Assembly: GCA_963741305.1 (NCBI GenBank)
Contig: CAVUHL010000003.1
Location: forward strand, 248,001-312,000
Source of the DNA: DATMER01 sp963741305
GTDB taxonomy: Bacteria; Acidobacteriota; Thermoanaerobaculia; Multivoradales; UBA5704
Direction of reading: 5' to 3'
DNA: 64,000 nucleotides
Positions 57,704 to 64,000 of the stretch are shown one piece after another. Within the stretch, counting starts at the first letter, position 1, and each line of letters begins with the position of its first letter. The notes beneath the pieces were generated by a model. It made no database searches, had not been told where the DNA came from, and worked only from the letters and a program-made list of their open reading frames with translations. The position numbers and the translations under genes were made by a program.

Positions 57704-58363
57704 TTAACTATTGATTGGAAGTACGGCGCCGTCGGCGACCACGAACACCCGGTCGCCGGGACGGGGCGCGATCGACGCGGTGCCCGTGAAGCTGCCGAAG
57801 GCGGGAAGGACGGCACCATGGGGCTGGAACCAGAAGCAGGGCAGCCTCAATTCCTGGCCGCCGCGCCCGGTCAGCCGCGCCGCGGGATGGATGTGCCCGG
57901 CCAGGGCATAACCGTCGGCGGGCTCGCCGGGCTTGTGGCGCAGGACGAAGGGCGGCAGCTCGAACGGCTCGTCGACGCAGCGCACGTTCCAGTCCCCTGG
58001 TGGATCACCCGCTCCCCGGTCGTGATTGCCGCGCACGAGAAGGATCTCGAGCCCGGGATGGGCAGCGCGCCAGGCTGCGATGGCTCCCAGGGTTTCGAGG
58101 GAGCGTCCGGTCTTGGCGTGCAGGAGGTCTCCCAGGACGATCAGCCGCCGGGCTCCGGTGCGCTCGACCATGCGGGCCAGGCGCGTCAGATCATCTTCCG
58201 TCATCGCCTCGGGGATTGGCAGCGAAGCCGCGCGGAACGCGGCGGCCTTGCCCCAGTGGGTGTCGGCGGCGAACAGCGTCCGTTCCCTCGCCCAGTGGAT
58301 GGCCCGCTCCGGGAGGAGGGTCAGCCGTTCGCCCCGGATTTCTATCTCCACGTCAGCCGGCAT
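57704..58363 (-). CDS. pdeM: Ligase-associated DNA damage response endonuclease PdeM
   Basis: A protein of 219 residues, calcineurin-like metallophosphoesterase. Metal motifs in order are FAADTHWGKA, VLGDLLHAKTG, LVRGNHDRG and GHIHPAAR. It is the usual fourth member of the Lhr-like helicase/ligase/exonuclease operon and should act as a phosphodiesterase in DNA repair. It overlaps the helicase gene by 11 bases, so all four genes are probably one transcript. Confidence 0.9.
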   Translation of the reverse strand: MPADVEIEIRGERLTLLPERAIHWARERTLFAADTHWGKAAAFRAASLPIPEAMTEDDLTRLARMVERTGARRLIVLGDLLHAKTGRSLETLGAIAAWRAAHPGLEILLVRGNHDRGAGDPPGDWNVRCVDEPFELPPFVLRHKPGEPADGYALAGHIHPAARLTGRGGQELRLPCFWFQPHGAVLPAFGSFTGTASIAPRPGDRVFVVADGAVLPINS

Positions 58364-60770
58364 GGCGCTCCAGGCTCAACTGCATCTTCTTCACCCGTTC
58401 AGCAAGGGTTTCCGACGAAACGGTGTCGCGCAGGCGGTCGACGAGGAGCGGAAAGGCGAAAGGCGTGGGCCGGCGCACGTCGAGCAGGGTGACGCGGCTC
58501 TGCGACAGGCGATCGAGAGTCCTGCGCAACCGGCTGCTTTCCAACTGGCGCTCCAGGACTTCGCGGTGGGCCTGATGAAGGAGAAGGTTGCCCGGGTCGT
58601 AGCGTTCGAAGACCTCATAGATCAGCCCGCTCGATGCCTGGAGCTGGCGCGTGCTGTTCTGGCCGCCCGGAAAGCGGGAGATGACCAGGCCCGCGACGCG
58701 GGCGATCTCGCGGAAGTGGCGGCGCGCGAGCTCGGACGCGTTCAGGCTGTGAACGATGTCCTCGGCCAGGTTCGCGGGCGACAGCAGCCCGGCTTCCAGA
58801 GCGGCTTCGATCGGCGCGGCCTCTGCCGCGAGCAGCTCGAAGCCATAGTCGTTGACCGAGATGGTGAAGGTGATCGGCTGCAGGCGGCCCATGCGGAAGG
58901 CGGAGAGCGCCGCGAGGCCCTCGTGCACCAGCCGGCCTTCAAAAGGATAGAAGAACAGGTGGAATCCCTCGCGGGTCTTCACCCGTTCGATCAGCAATTC
59001 ATCGCTCGCCGGGATCGCCGACACCGCCGCCTGCAATTCGAGGATGGGCCGGACGGCGTCCATCTCCTCGCCGCGATAGATGCCGCCACGGGCTTCTTCG
59101 AGCCGGGCGCGGACGGCCGCGGTCAGCTCGCTCGACAGCGGCAGGCTGCCCCCGTACCAGCGCGGGATGAGCCCTTTCTTGCTGCGCGCCCTCCGCACCC
59201 AGACCCTCATCTCGCGCAGGCGGACGAATTCCACCGCCCGGCCGCCGAGAACGAACCGGTCGCCGGGGCGCAGCTTCGCGGCGAAGCTCTCTTCCACGCT
59301 GCCGATCCTCTCGCCGCCCGTGAACTGGACGAGCAGGGCCGCGTCGCTCACGATCGTTCCGATCGACATGCGGTGGAGCTGGGCGATCCGGCGGTCCTCC
59401 ACCACGTATAGCCCATCGCGCTCGACCACGCGCCGGTACTCGGGGTAGGCGCGCAGGGCTGGGCCTCCCCTCGTCACGAAATCGAGCGCCCAATCCCATT
59501 CCGCGTCCGAGAGACCGCGATAGGAGAAGGTCGTCCGGATCTCCGCGAGCAGGGCTTCGGCGGTGAAGCCTCCTCCCAGGGCTGCCGTCACCAGATGCTG
59601 GATCAGGACGTCGAGCGGCCTTTCGACCGGCGGGCGCGCTTCGATGTGCCCGGATTCGATGGCATCGCGCGCGGCTGCGACCTCGACCAGTTCGAAGGCA
59701 TTGGTCGGCACGCAGGTCACGCGGCTCTCCGCGCCGGGCCGGTGCCCGCTCCTCCCCGTGCGCTGGAGCAGGCGGGCCGCGCCTTTCGGGCTGCCCACCT
59801 GGAGGACCGTGTCGACCGGCGCGAAATCGACTCCCAGGTCCAGGCTCGACGTGCAGACGACGCAGCGCAGCTTTCCCGCCCGCAGGCTGCTCTCCACCCA
59901 CTCGCGCACGCCCTTGTCGAGCGAGCCGTGGTGGAGCGCGATCTCACCGCTCCAATCGGGGCGCTCGTCGAGGATCGCCTGGTACCAGGCCTCGGTCTGC
60001 GAGCGCGTGTTGGTGAAGACGAGCGAGGTGCCGCCGGCCTCGATGCGCTCGATCACCTGGGGCAGCAGCCTCAGCCCCAGGTGGCCCGCCCAGGGGAAGC
60101 GGTCCATCGTCGCCGGGATGATGCTCTCGACGCGCAGCTCCTTTGGTACCTCGCCCCGGACGAGGCGGCCGTTGCCGCTCCCACCGAGGAGCGCCCGCAA
60201 TGCGATGTCGAGATTGCCCAGGGTCGCGGACAGCCCCCAGGTGCGCAGGGCGGGCTGCCAGCCGCGCAGCCTCGCCAGGGCCAGCTCGGTCTGGACTCCG
60301 CGCTTGGTCGCCATCAGCTCGTGCCATTCGTCGACCACGACGAGGCGCAGGTCACGGAACAGCTCGGGGGCGTTCTCCCTGGAAAGGAGCAGCGACAGGC
60401 TCTCCGGCGTGGTGATGAGCGCGGTCGGCAGCTTGCGCCTCTGGCGGTCGCGCACCCGGGACGAGGTGTCGCTCGTCCGCGTTTCGAGCGTCCACGGCAG
60501 GCCGAGATCGATCAGCGGAGCGCGCAGGGCCTGCTCGGTGTCGGCGGCGAGAGCGCGCAGCGGAGTGAGCCAGAGGACGCGGAGCGGAGGAGCCGCCCTG
60601 CGCCGTTCTTCGCTGAGGGCTTCCGCGACCGGCCCCATCCAGGCGGCTAGGGTCTTGCCCGTTCCGGTCGCGGCATGGATCAGGCCGCTCTCCCCGGAAA
60701 GATAGGCTTGCCATACCTCGCGCTGGAAATCGAACGGCGTCCAGCCTCGGCTTGCGAACCAATCAATCAC
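58353..60770 (-). CDS. Ligase-associated DNA damage response DEXH box helicase (Lhr-like)
   Basis: A protein of 805 residues. Helicase motifs are HAATGTGKTLAAW (I), WLTPLRALAADT (Ia), VVVDEWHEL (II, DEWH), LSATLGN (III), VFTNTRSQTEAW (IV), SSLDLGVDF (V) and QRTGRSGHRPG (VI). A C-terminal region of Lhr-core type follows. Lhr-core proteins are 3'-to-5' DNA translocases. GTG at 60770 overlaps the ligase stop (GTGA). Confidence 0.93.
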   Translation of the reverse strand: MIDWFASRGWTPFDFQREVWQAYLSGESGLIHAATGTGKTLAAWMGPVAEALSEERRRAAPPLRVLWLTPLRALAADTEQALRAPLIDLGLPWTLETRTSDTSSRVRDRQRRKLPTALITTPESLSLLLSRENAPELFRDLRLVVVDEWHELMATKRGVQTELALARLRGWQPALRTWGLSATLGNLDIALRALLGGSGNGRLVRGEVPKELRVESIIPATMDRFPWAGHLGLRLLPQVIERIEAGGTSLVFTNTRSQTEAWYQAILDERPDWSGEIALHHGSLDKGVREWVESSLRAGKLRCVVCTSSLDLGVDFAPVDTVLQVGSPKGAARLLQRTGRSGHRPGAESRVTCVPTNAFELVEVAAARDAIESGHIEARPPVERPLDVLIQHLVTAALGGGFTAEALLAEIRTTFSYRGLSDAEWDWALDFVTRGGPALRAYPEYRRVVERDGLYVVEDRRIAQLHRMSIGTIVSDAALLVQFTGGERIGSVEESFAAKLRPGDRFVLGGRAVEFVRLREMRVWVRRARSKKGLIPRWYGGSLPLSSELTAAVRARLEEARGGIYRGEEMDAVRPILELQAAVSAIPASDELLIERVKTREGFHLFFYPFEGRLVHEGLAALSAFRMGRLQPITFTISVNDYGFELLAAEAAPIEAALEAGLLSPANLAEDIVHSLNASELARRHFREIARVAGLVISRFPGGQNSTRQLQASSGLIYEVFERYDPGNLLLHQAHREVLERQLESSRLRRTLDRLSQSRVTLLDVRRPTPFAFPLLVDRLRDTVSSETLAERVKKMQLSLERHAG

Positions 60771-62326
60771 AAAAGCGCCCGCACCGTTTCGAGCGAGTCT
60801 GCCTCCTCGATCGGCTTGTCCCGTCTCCAGCGAAGGATGCGCGGGAAGCGTACCGCGATGCCCGACTTGTGCCGCGTGGATTCCTGGATGGCTTCGAAGG
60901 CCAGCTCGAAGACCAGCTCCGGCTTGACCGTCCGCACCGGGCCGAACTTCTCGACGGTGTTGCGGCGCACGAATGCATCCACCTGGCGGATCTCGGCGTC
61001 GGTCAGGCCGCTGTAGGCCTTGGCGAACGGCACGAGCTTGCCCGCGTCCCAGATGCCGAAGGTGTAGTCGGTGTACAGGCTGGCGCGCTTGCCCGAGCCG
61101 CGCTGCGCGTAGATGAGGACGGCATCGACCGTGAAGGGCTCTACCTTCCACTTCCACCAATCGCCGCGCACCCGCCCGACCCGGTAGGGCGCCGTCTTCC
61201 TCTTCAGCATCAGGCCTTCGACGCCCTGGTCCCGGCAGGCGGCCCTCTGGGCGGCAAGGTCGTCCCAGGAACCGAAATCCACCAGGGGAGAAACCCTGAG
61301 GTCGAGCCGTTCGAGGTTCTCCCGACGCCAGGCGAGCGGCTGATCGCGCACATCTTGACCATGGAGCTCGAGCAGGTCGTAGGCGAGGAACACCGCCGGC
61401 ACCTCGCCGAGGATCTTCTTGCTCAGCGCCTTGCGGCCGATGCGCCGCTGGAGGTGGGCGAACGGCATCACGCCGCCCTCGTTCCAAGGCAGGACTTCGC
61501 CGTCGAGCACCGTGCCGTCGGGCAGGAGGTCGCCGAGCGCCGCGACCTCGGGGAAGCCTTCGCCGATCAGCTCCTCGCCGCGCGACCAGAGGAAGGTCTG
61601 CCCCTTGCGGCGGATCAATTGGGCGCGGATGCCGTCCCACTTCCATTCCGCCTGCCAATCGGAGGGATCGCCGAGCGCCTCGGGGCCGCTTTCGAGTGGG
61701 TGAGCGAGGAAGAATGGATAGGGCCGGCCCACGTCCGCGCCATCGGCTTCGAGCGAGAGCAGTCCTTCATAGAAAGCGGGAGTCGGCTCCCAGGAGCCCA
61801 TCAGCCGGTGCGCGACGACGGCAGCCTCGACCCCCCCGACGCTCGCCAGGGCGCGGGTGATCAGCCTCTGGGACACGCCGACGCGAAAGGCGCCGCTGAG
61901 GAGCTTGTTCCAGATGAAACGCTGCGTCCGGTCGAGCTCGCGCCAGGCGCCTGTGACCGAAGCCTTCTGTTCCTCCTCCGCGGCTTTGCGCAGGGGGAGC
62001 AGGCGTTCCTCGACCCAATAGGTCAGCGGCTGGTCGCTCGACGCGCCTGTTTCCGGGAGGAGCAGGGTGATGGTCTCGGCCATGTCGCCGACCGCGTCGT
62101 AGCACTCTCCGAAGAGCCATTCGGAGATGCCTGCCATCTCGTTCGCCCACTCGCGGACCTTGTTCCTGGGGACCACCTGCCGGGGCCGGCGCCCGCTCAG
62201 GAAGTAGACCACCCAGGCGGCATCCGCAGGGGGAGCGGCGGAGAAGTAGCGGATGAGCGCGTCCAGCTTCTCGTTGGTCTTGGTGGTCTCGTCCAACGCG
62301 GTATAGAGATCGGCGAAGGCCCTCAT
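60767..62326 (-). CDS. ATP-dependent DNA ligase (ligase-associated repair cluster)
   Basis: A protein of 519 residues. The nucleotidyl-accepting Lys is in the motif EWKWDGIRAQ; GTVLDGEVLPW, VEGLMLKRKTAPYRVG and WWKWKVEP are the later motifs. An N-terminal DNA-binding domain of about 200 residues precedes it. It seals nicks using ATP. The ATG at 62326 overlaps the exonuclease stop by four bases. Confidence 0.94.
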   Translation of the reverse strand: MRAFADLYTALDETTKTNEKLDALIRYFSAAPPADAAWVVYFLSGRRPRQVVPRNKVREWANEMAGISEWLFGECYDAVGDMAETITLLLPETGASSDQPLTYWVEERLLPLRKAAEEEQKASVTGAWRELDRTQRFIWNKLLSGAFRVGVSQRLITRALASVGGVEAAVVAHRLMGSWEPTPAFYEGLLSLEADGADVGRPYPFFLAHPLESGPEALGDPSDWQAEWKWDGIRAQLIRRKGQTFLWSRGEELIGEGFPEVAALGDLLPDGTVLDGEVLPWNEGGVMPFAHLQRRIGRKALSKKILGEVPAVFLAYDLLELHGQDVRDQPLAWRRENLERLDLRVSPLVDFGSWDDLAAQRAACRDQGVEGLMLKRKTAPYRVGRVRGDWWKWKVEPFTVDAVLIYAQRGSGKRASLYTDYTFGIWDAGKLVPFAKAYSGLTDAEIRQVDAFVRRNTVEKFGPVRTVKPELVFELAFEAIQESTRHKSGIAVRFPRILRWRRDKPIEEADSLETVRALL

Positions 62327-63333
62327 GGGGCTTCCTCGACCTCGTCGCCCGTATCGTCCCGCTCGTCGGAAAAGCGGGTCGGCACGACATGGGCGTCAAT
62401 ACCCTGCTCCACCAGCCAGCGGACGACCGCGGCGGTATAGCCATGCGTCACCCAGACCCGCTCGGCACCGGTCGCCTGGATGGTTTCGGTCAAAGCGGGC
62501 CAGTCCACATGGTCCGACAGCGCGAATCCCCGATCGATCGACCGCTGGCGGCGGGCACCGCGGATCCGCATCCAGCCCGAGGCGAAGCCAGTCGATAGAG
62601 CGCCGAATTTGCGCGTCCAGGGGGTGCCCCGTGCCGAAGGGGGAGCGACGATGAGCGCCCGGGACCAATCGGGTTTTTCCGCCGCGGCGACGTGCTGCGT
62701 CTCGGGAAGAGGGATGCCGGTTGCGCGGTACTCGCGGTTCAGGCGCTCGACCGCGCCGTGGGTGTAGATCGGGCCGATGGAGGGATCGACGCCCGCGAGC
62801 AATCGCTGGGCCTTGCCGAGAGAGTAGCCGAAGAGAAGGCTGGCCCTGCCTGCCTCCTGGTTCTTCCGCCACCAGAGATCAACCGCGGCGAACACGGCCG
62901 ACTGAGGCTCCCAGCGGTAGATCGGCAGGCCGAAGGTCGACTCGGTCACGAAGGTATGGCAGCGTACGAGGTCGAACGGGGAGCAGGTCGCATCGGGCTC
63001 GGTCTTGTAGTCCCCGGTCACGACCCAGACTTCGCCGGCATGCTCGACCCGCACCTGGGCCGAGCCCAGGATGTGCCCGGCCGGATGGAGGGAGACCCGC
63101 ACGCCGTTCAGGTGGACGGCCTCGCCATAGGGGACCGCCTGGATCGACGCCTCCTCGCCCAGCCGGACCCGGCTCACCCGCGCGCCTTCCTCCGATACGA
63201 GATGATGGCGGCATCCCCAGGTCAGATGATCGCCGTGAGCGTGGGTCACCACGGCACGGTCGACCGGCTTCCAGGGGTCAATGTGGAAGCCTCCGGCCTC
63301 GCAATACAGGCCGGCTTCCGTCAGCCGGATCAT
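62323..63333 (-). CDS. Ligase-associated DNA exonuclease (metallo-beta-lactamase fold)
   Basis: A protein of 336 residues. The MBL/beta-CASP metal motif is VTHAHGDHLTWG. HPAGHILGSAQVRVE, VTGDYKTEPDATCSPFD and LSDHVDW follow. This SNM1/YSH1-like family trims DNA ends. The start at 63333 is chosen because the family begins at this point; a four-base overlap couples it to the upstream gene. Confidence 0.92.
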   Translation of the reverse strand: MIRLTEAGLYCEAGGFHIDPWKPVDRAVVTHAHGDHLTWGCRHHLVSEEGARVSRVRLGEEASIQAVPYGEAVHLNGVRVSLHPAGHILGSAQVRVEHAGEVWVVTGDYKTEPDATCSPFDLVRCHTFVTESTFGLPIYRWEPQSAVFAAVDLWWRKNQEAGRASLLFGYSLGKAQRLLAGVDPSIGPIYTHGAVERLNREYRATGIPLPETQHVAAAEKPDWSRALIVAPPSARGTPWTRKFGALSTGFASGWMRIRGARRQRSIDRGFALSDHVDWPALTETIQATGAERVWVTHGYTAAVVRWLVEQGIDAHVVPTRFSDERDDTGDEVEEAP

Positions 63334-64000
63334 CCTGCTACTCGCCGCACCCGGAACGCGGCCACGGCTTGAGGTTCGCCCTCGGGGAGGGCGGAAGCCA
63401 TGCGGCGGGCGACCTTGGCCCAATTGGCTTGGGCTGTCCATTTCTTCGCCTCGACCGGCTCGCTGACCACGCCGGGAGCGGTCAGCCGGGCGGCGAGGTC
63501 GGGCCGGGGCCGTCCCTGCGCATCGACGGCTACGGCCTCGAAATCGACCCCTCTCTTGTAAATGGCCAGGAGGCCGAAGACCTCCTCCTTGCCGGGCACC
63601 TGGATGAGGGCCACCTGGCCGCGGGGGCCTTCCTCCAGCTCCATCAGGACCCCCTCGACCAGCGGATGGCCCGAGGCGAAGTAATCCAGGGTCTCCCGGT
63701 CTACCGCTTCGGCGCGGTCGAAGGTGCCGAGGTAGCGCGAGCCCGGCGGGACGCCCGGGATGTGATCGATCAGGGCTTCCCAGCCGAACTCGATCCCCCA
63801 GACGCTCCGGCCGCTCTGCGGCTCCACGAGGAAGCCGAAGCGGCCCGCGGCGCGCAGGACGACCTCCTCGTTCAGGAGGTCCAGGTCCGGCGGCACGCGG
63901 GCGAGGATCTCTTCTTCCATCTGGGGGCGGTACGGGTCCCGGTGCAGCTCGTGATAGGCGGCGCTCCGCACCCGGTCGTGCGCCTCCTGCGCCTCCTTGA
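63330..64000 (-). CDS. C-terminal part of a RapA/SNF2-like helicase (5' end off window)
   Basis: At least 223 residues, open to the window edge (EAQEAHDRVRSAAYHELH...). The segment LGTFDRAEAVDRETLDYFASGHPLVEGVL matches the C-terminal pattern of RapA-type SNF2 proteins (TFDRE.A....E...W.HPLV.G). The helicase core would lie outside this window. It is coupled by four bases to the repair operon. A GTG at 63971 could start a shorter protein, but the frame continues upstream with matching character. Confidence 0.55.
   Translation of the reverse strand, partial: KEAQEAHDRVRSAAYHELHRDPYRPQMEEEILARVPPDLDLLNEEVVLRAAGRFGFLVEPQSGRSVWGIEFGWEALIDHIPGVPPGSRYLGTFDRAEAVDRETLDYFASGHPLVEGVLMELEEGPRGQVALIQVPGKEEVFGLLAIYKRGVDFEAVAVDAQGRPRPDLAARLTAPGVVSEPVEAKKWTAQANWAKVARRMASALPEGEPQAVAAFRVRRVAG

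Overview
The window is compact, high-GC bacterial chromosome. Two secreted VWFA-type proteins of the kind that is abundant in Acidobacteriota, a Cys-rich secreted peptide resembling DUF6289, and many TPR, HEAT-like and zinc-finger proteins point to an acidobacterial genome, perhaps of the Thermoanaerobaculia type. This placement is inferred from gene content only. Most genes are packed with ATGA/GTGA overlaps, and three convergent pairs overlap at their 3' ends.

Region 1 (1-17.8 kb) is mostly housekeeping: a partial CCA/poly(A) polymerase, a 21-bp repeat array, a VWFA protein, an HD-GYP protein, gatC-gatA-amidase, an ECF sigma/anti-sigma pair with a probable own promoter, a GreA fusion protein, a RodZ-like protein between two HEAT-like paralogs, a DnaJ-TPR/PP2C/flavoprotein series, a second VWFA protein and a response regulator. 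Region 2 (17.7-26.6 kb) holds an acyl-CoA synthetase and FadJ-like beta-oxidation pair, tRNA-Pro(CGG), a sensor kinase coupled to a peptide-binding lipoprotein, and a conserved exported protein.

Region 3 (26.6-34.1 kb) is rearranged. A truncated copy of the 3' end of the ornithine aminotransferase gene is fused to a decayed copy of the preceding gene. It is followed by a more A/T-rich, translationally coupled three-gene cassette (membrane protein, small exported protein, 1156-aa TPR protein) and then the intact aminotransferase. The order implies a tandem duplication of about 0.87 kb, followed by insertion of the cassette.

Region 4 (34.2-40.5 kb) carries an operon of a PilZ-TM-AMIN protein, a cell-wall amidase and a MamK-like actin. 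After it come a CPBP protease, a 0.6-kb array of about 29 degenerate 21-bp repeats, and small genes and fragments that look like toxin-antitoxin debris. Region 5 (40.3-47.4 kb) is a BrkB/TamA/TamB/small membrane protein operon plus a small regulator.

Region 6 (47.4-52.7 kb) is the most unusual part. Three paralogous cytoplasmic TPR proteins each begin with a zinc-finger-like HxxxCxxC motif. Two of them are preceded by a gene for a small secreted peptide. The two peptides share an identical-length C-terminal tail (CIDPxGxPRPC) and signal-peptidase site, and in both units a GC hairpin separates peptide from TPR gene. This resembles a peptide-signal/TPR-receptor arrangement, but the sequence does not prove that.

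Region 7 (53-64 kb) has an OmpA-like lipoprotein and a UdgX-type uracil-DNA glycosylase, each behind a sigma-54-like sequence; a TetR-controlled thiolase/hydrolase pair; the Cys-rich secreted peptide; and a ligase-associated DNA repair operon (PdeM, Lhr-like helicase, ATP-dependent ligase, MBL exonuclease) preceded by the C-terminus of a RapA-like protein that runs off the window.
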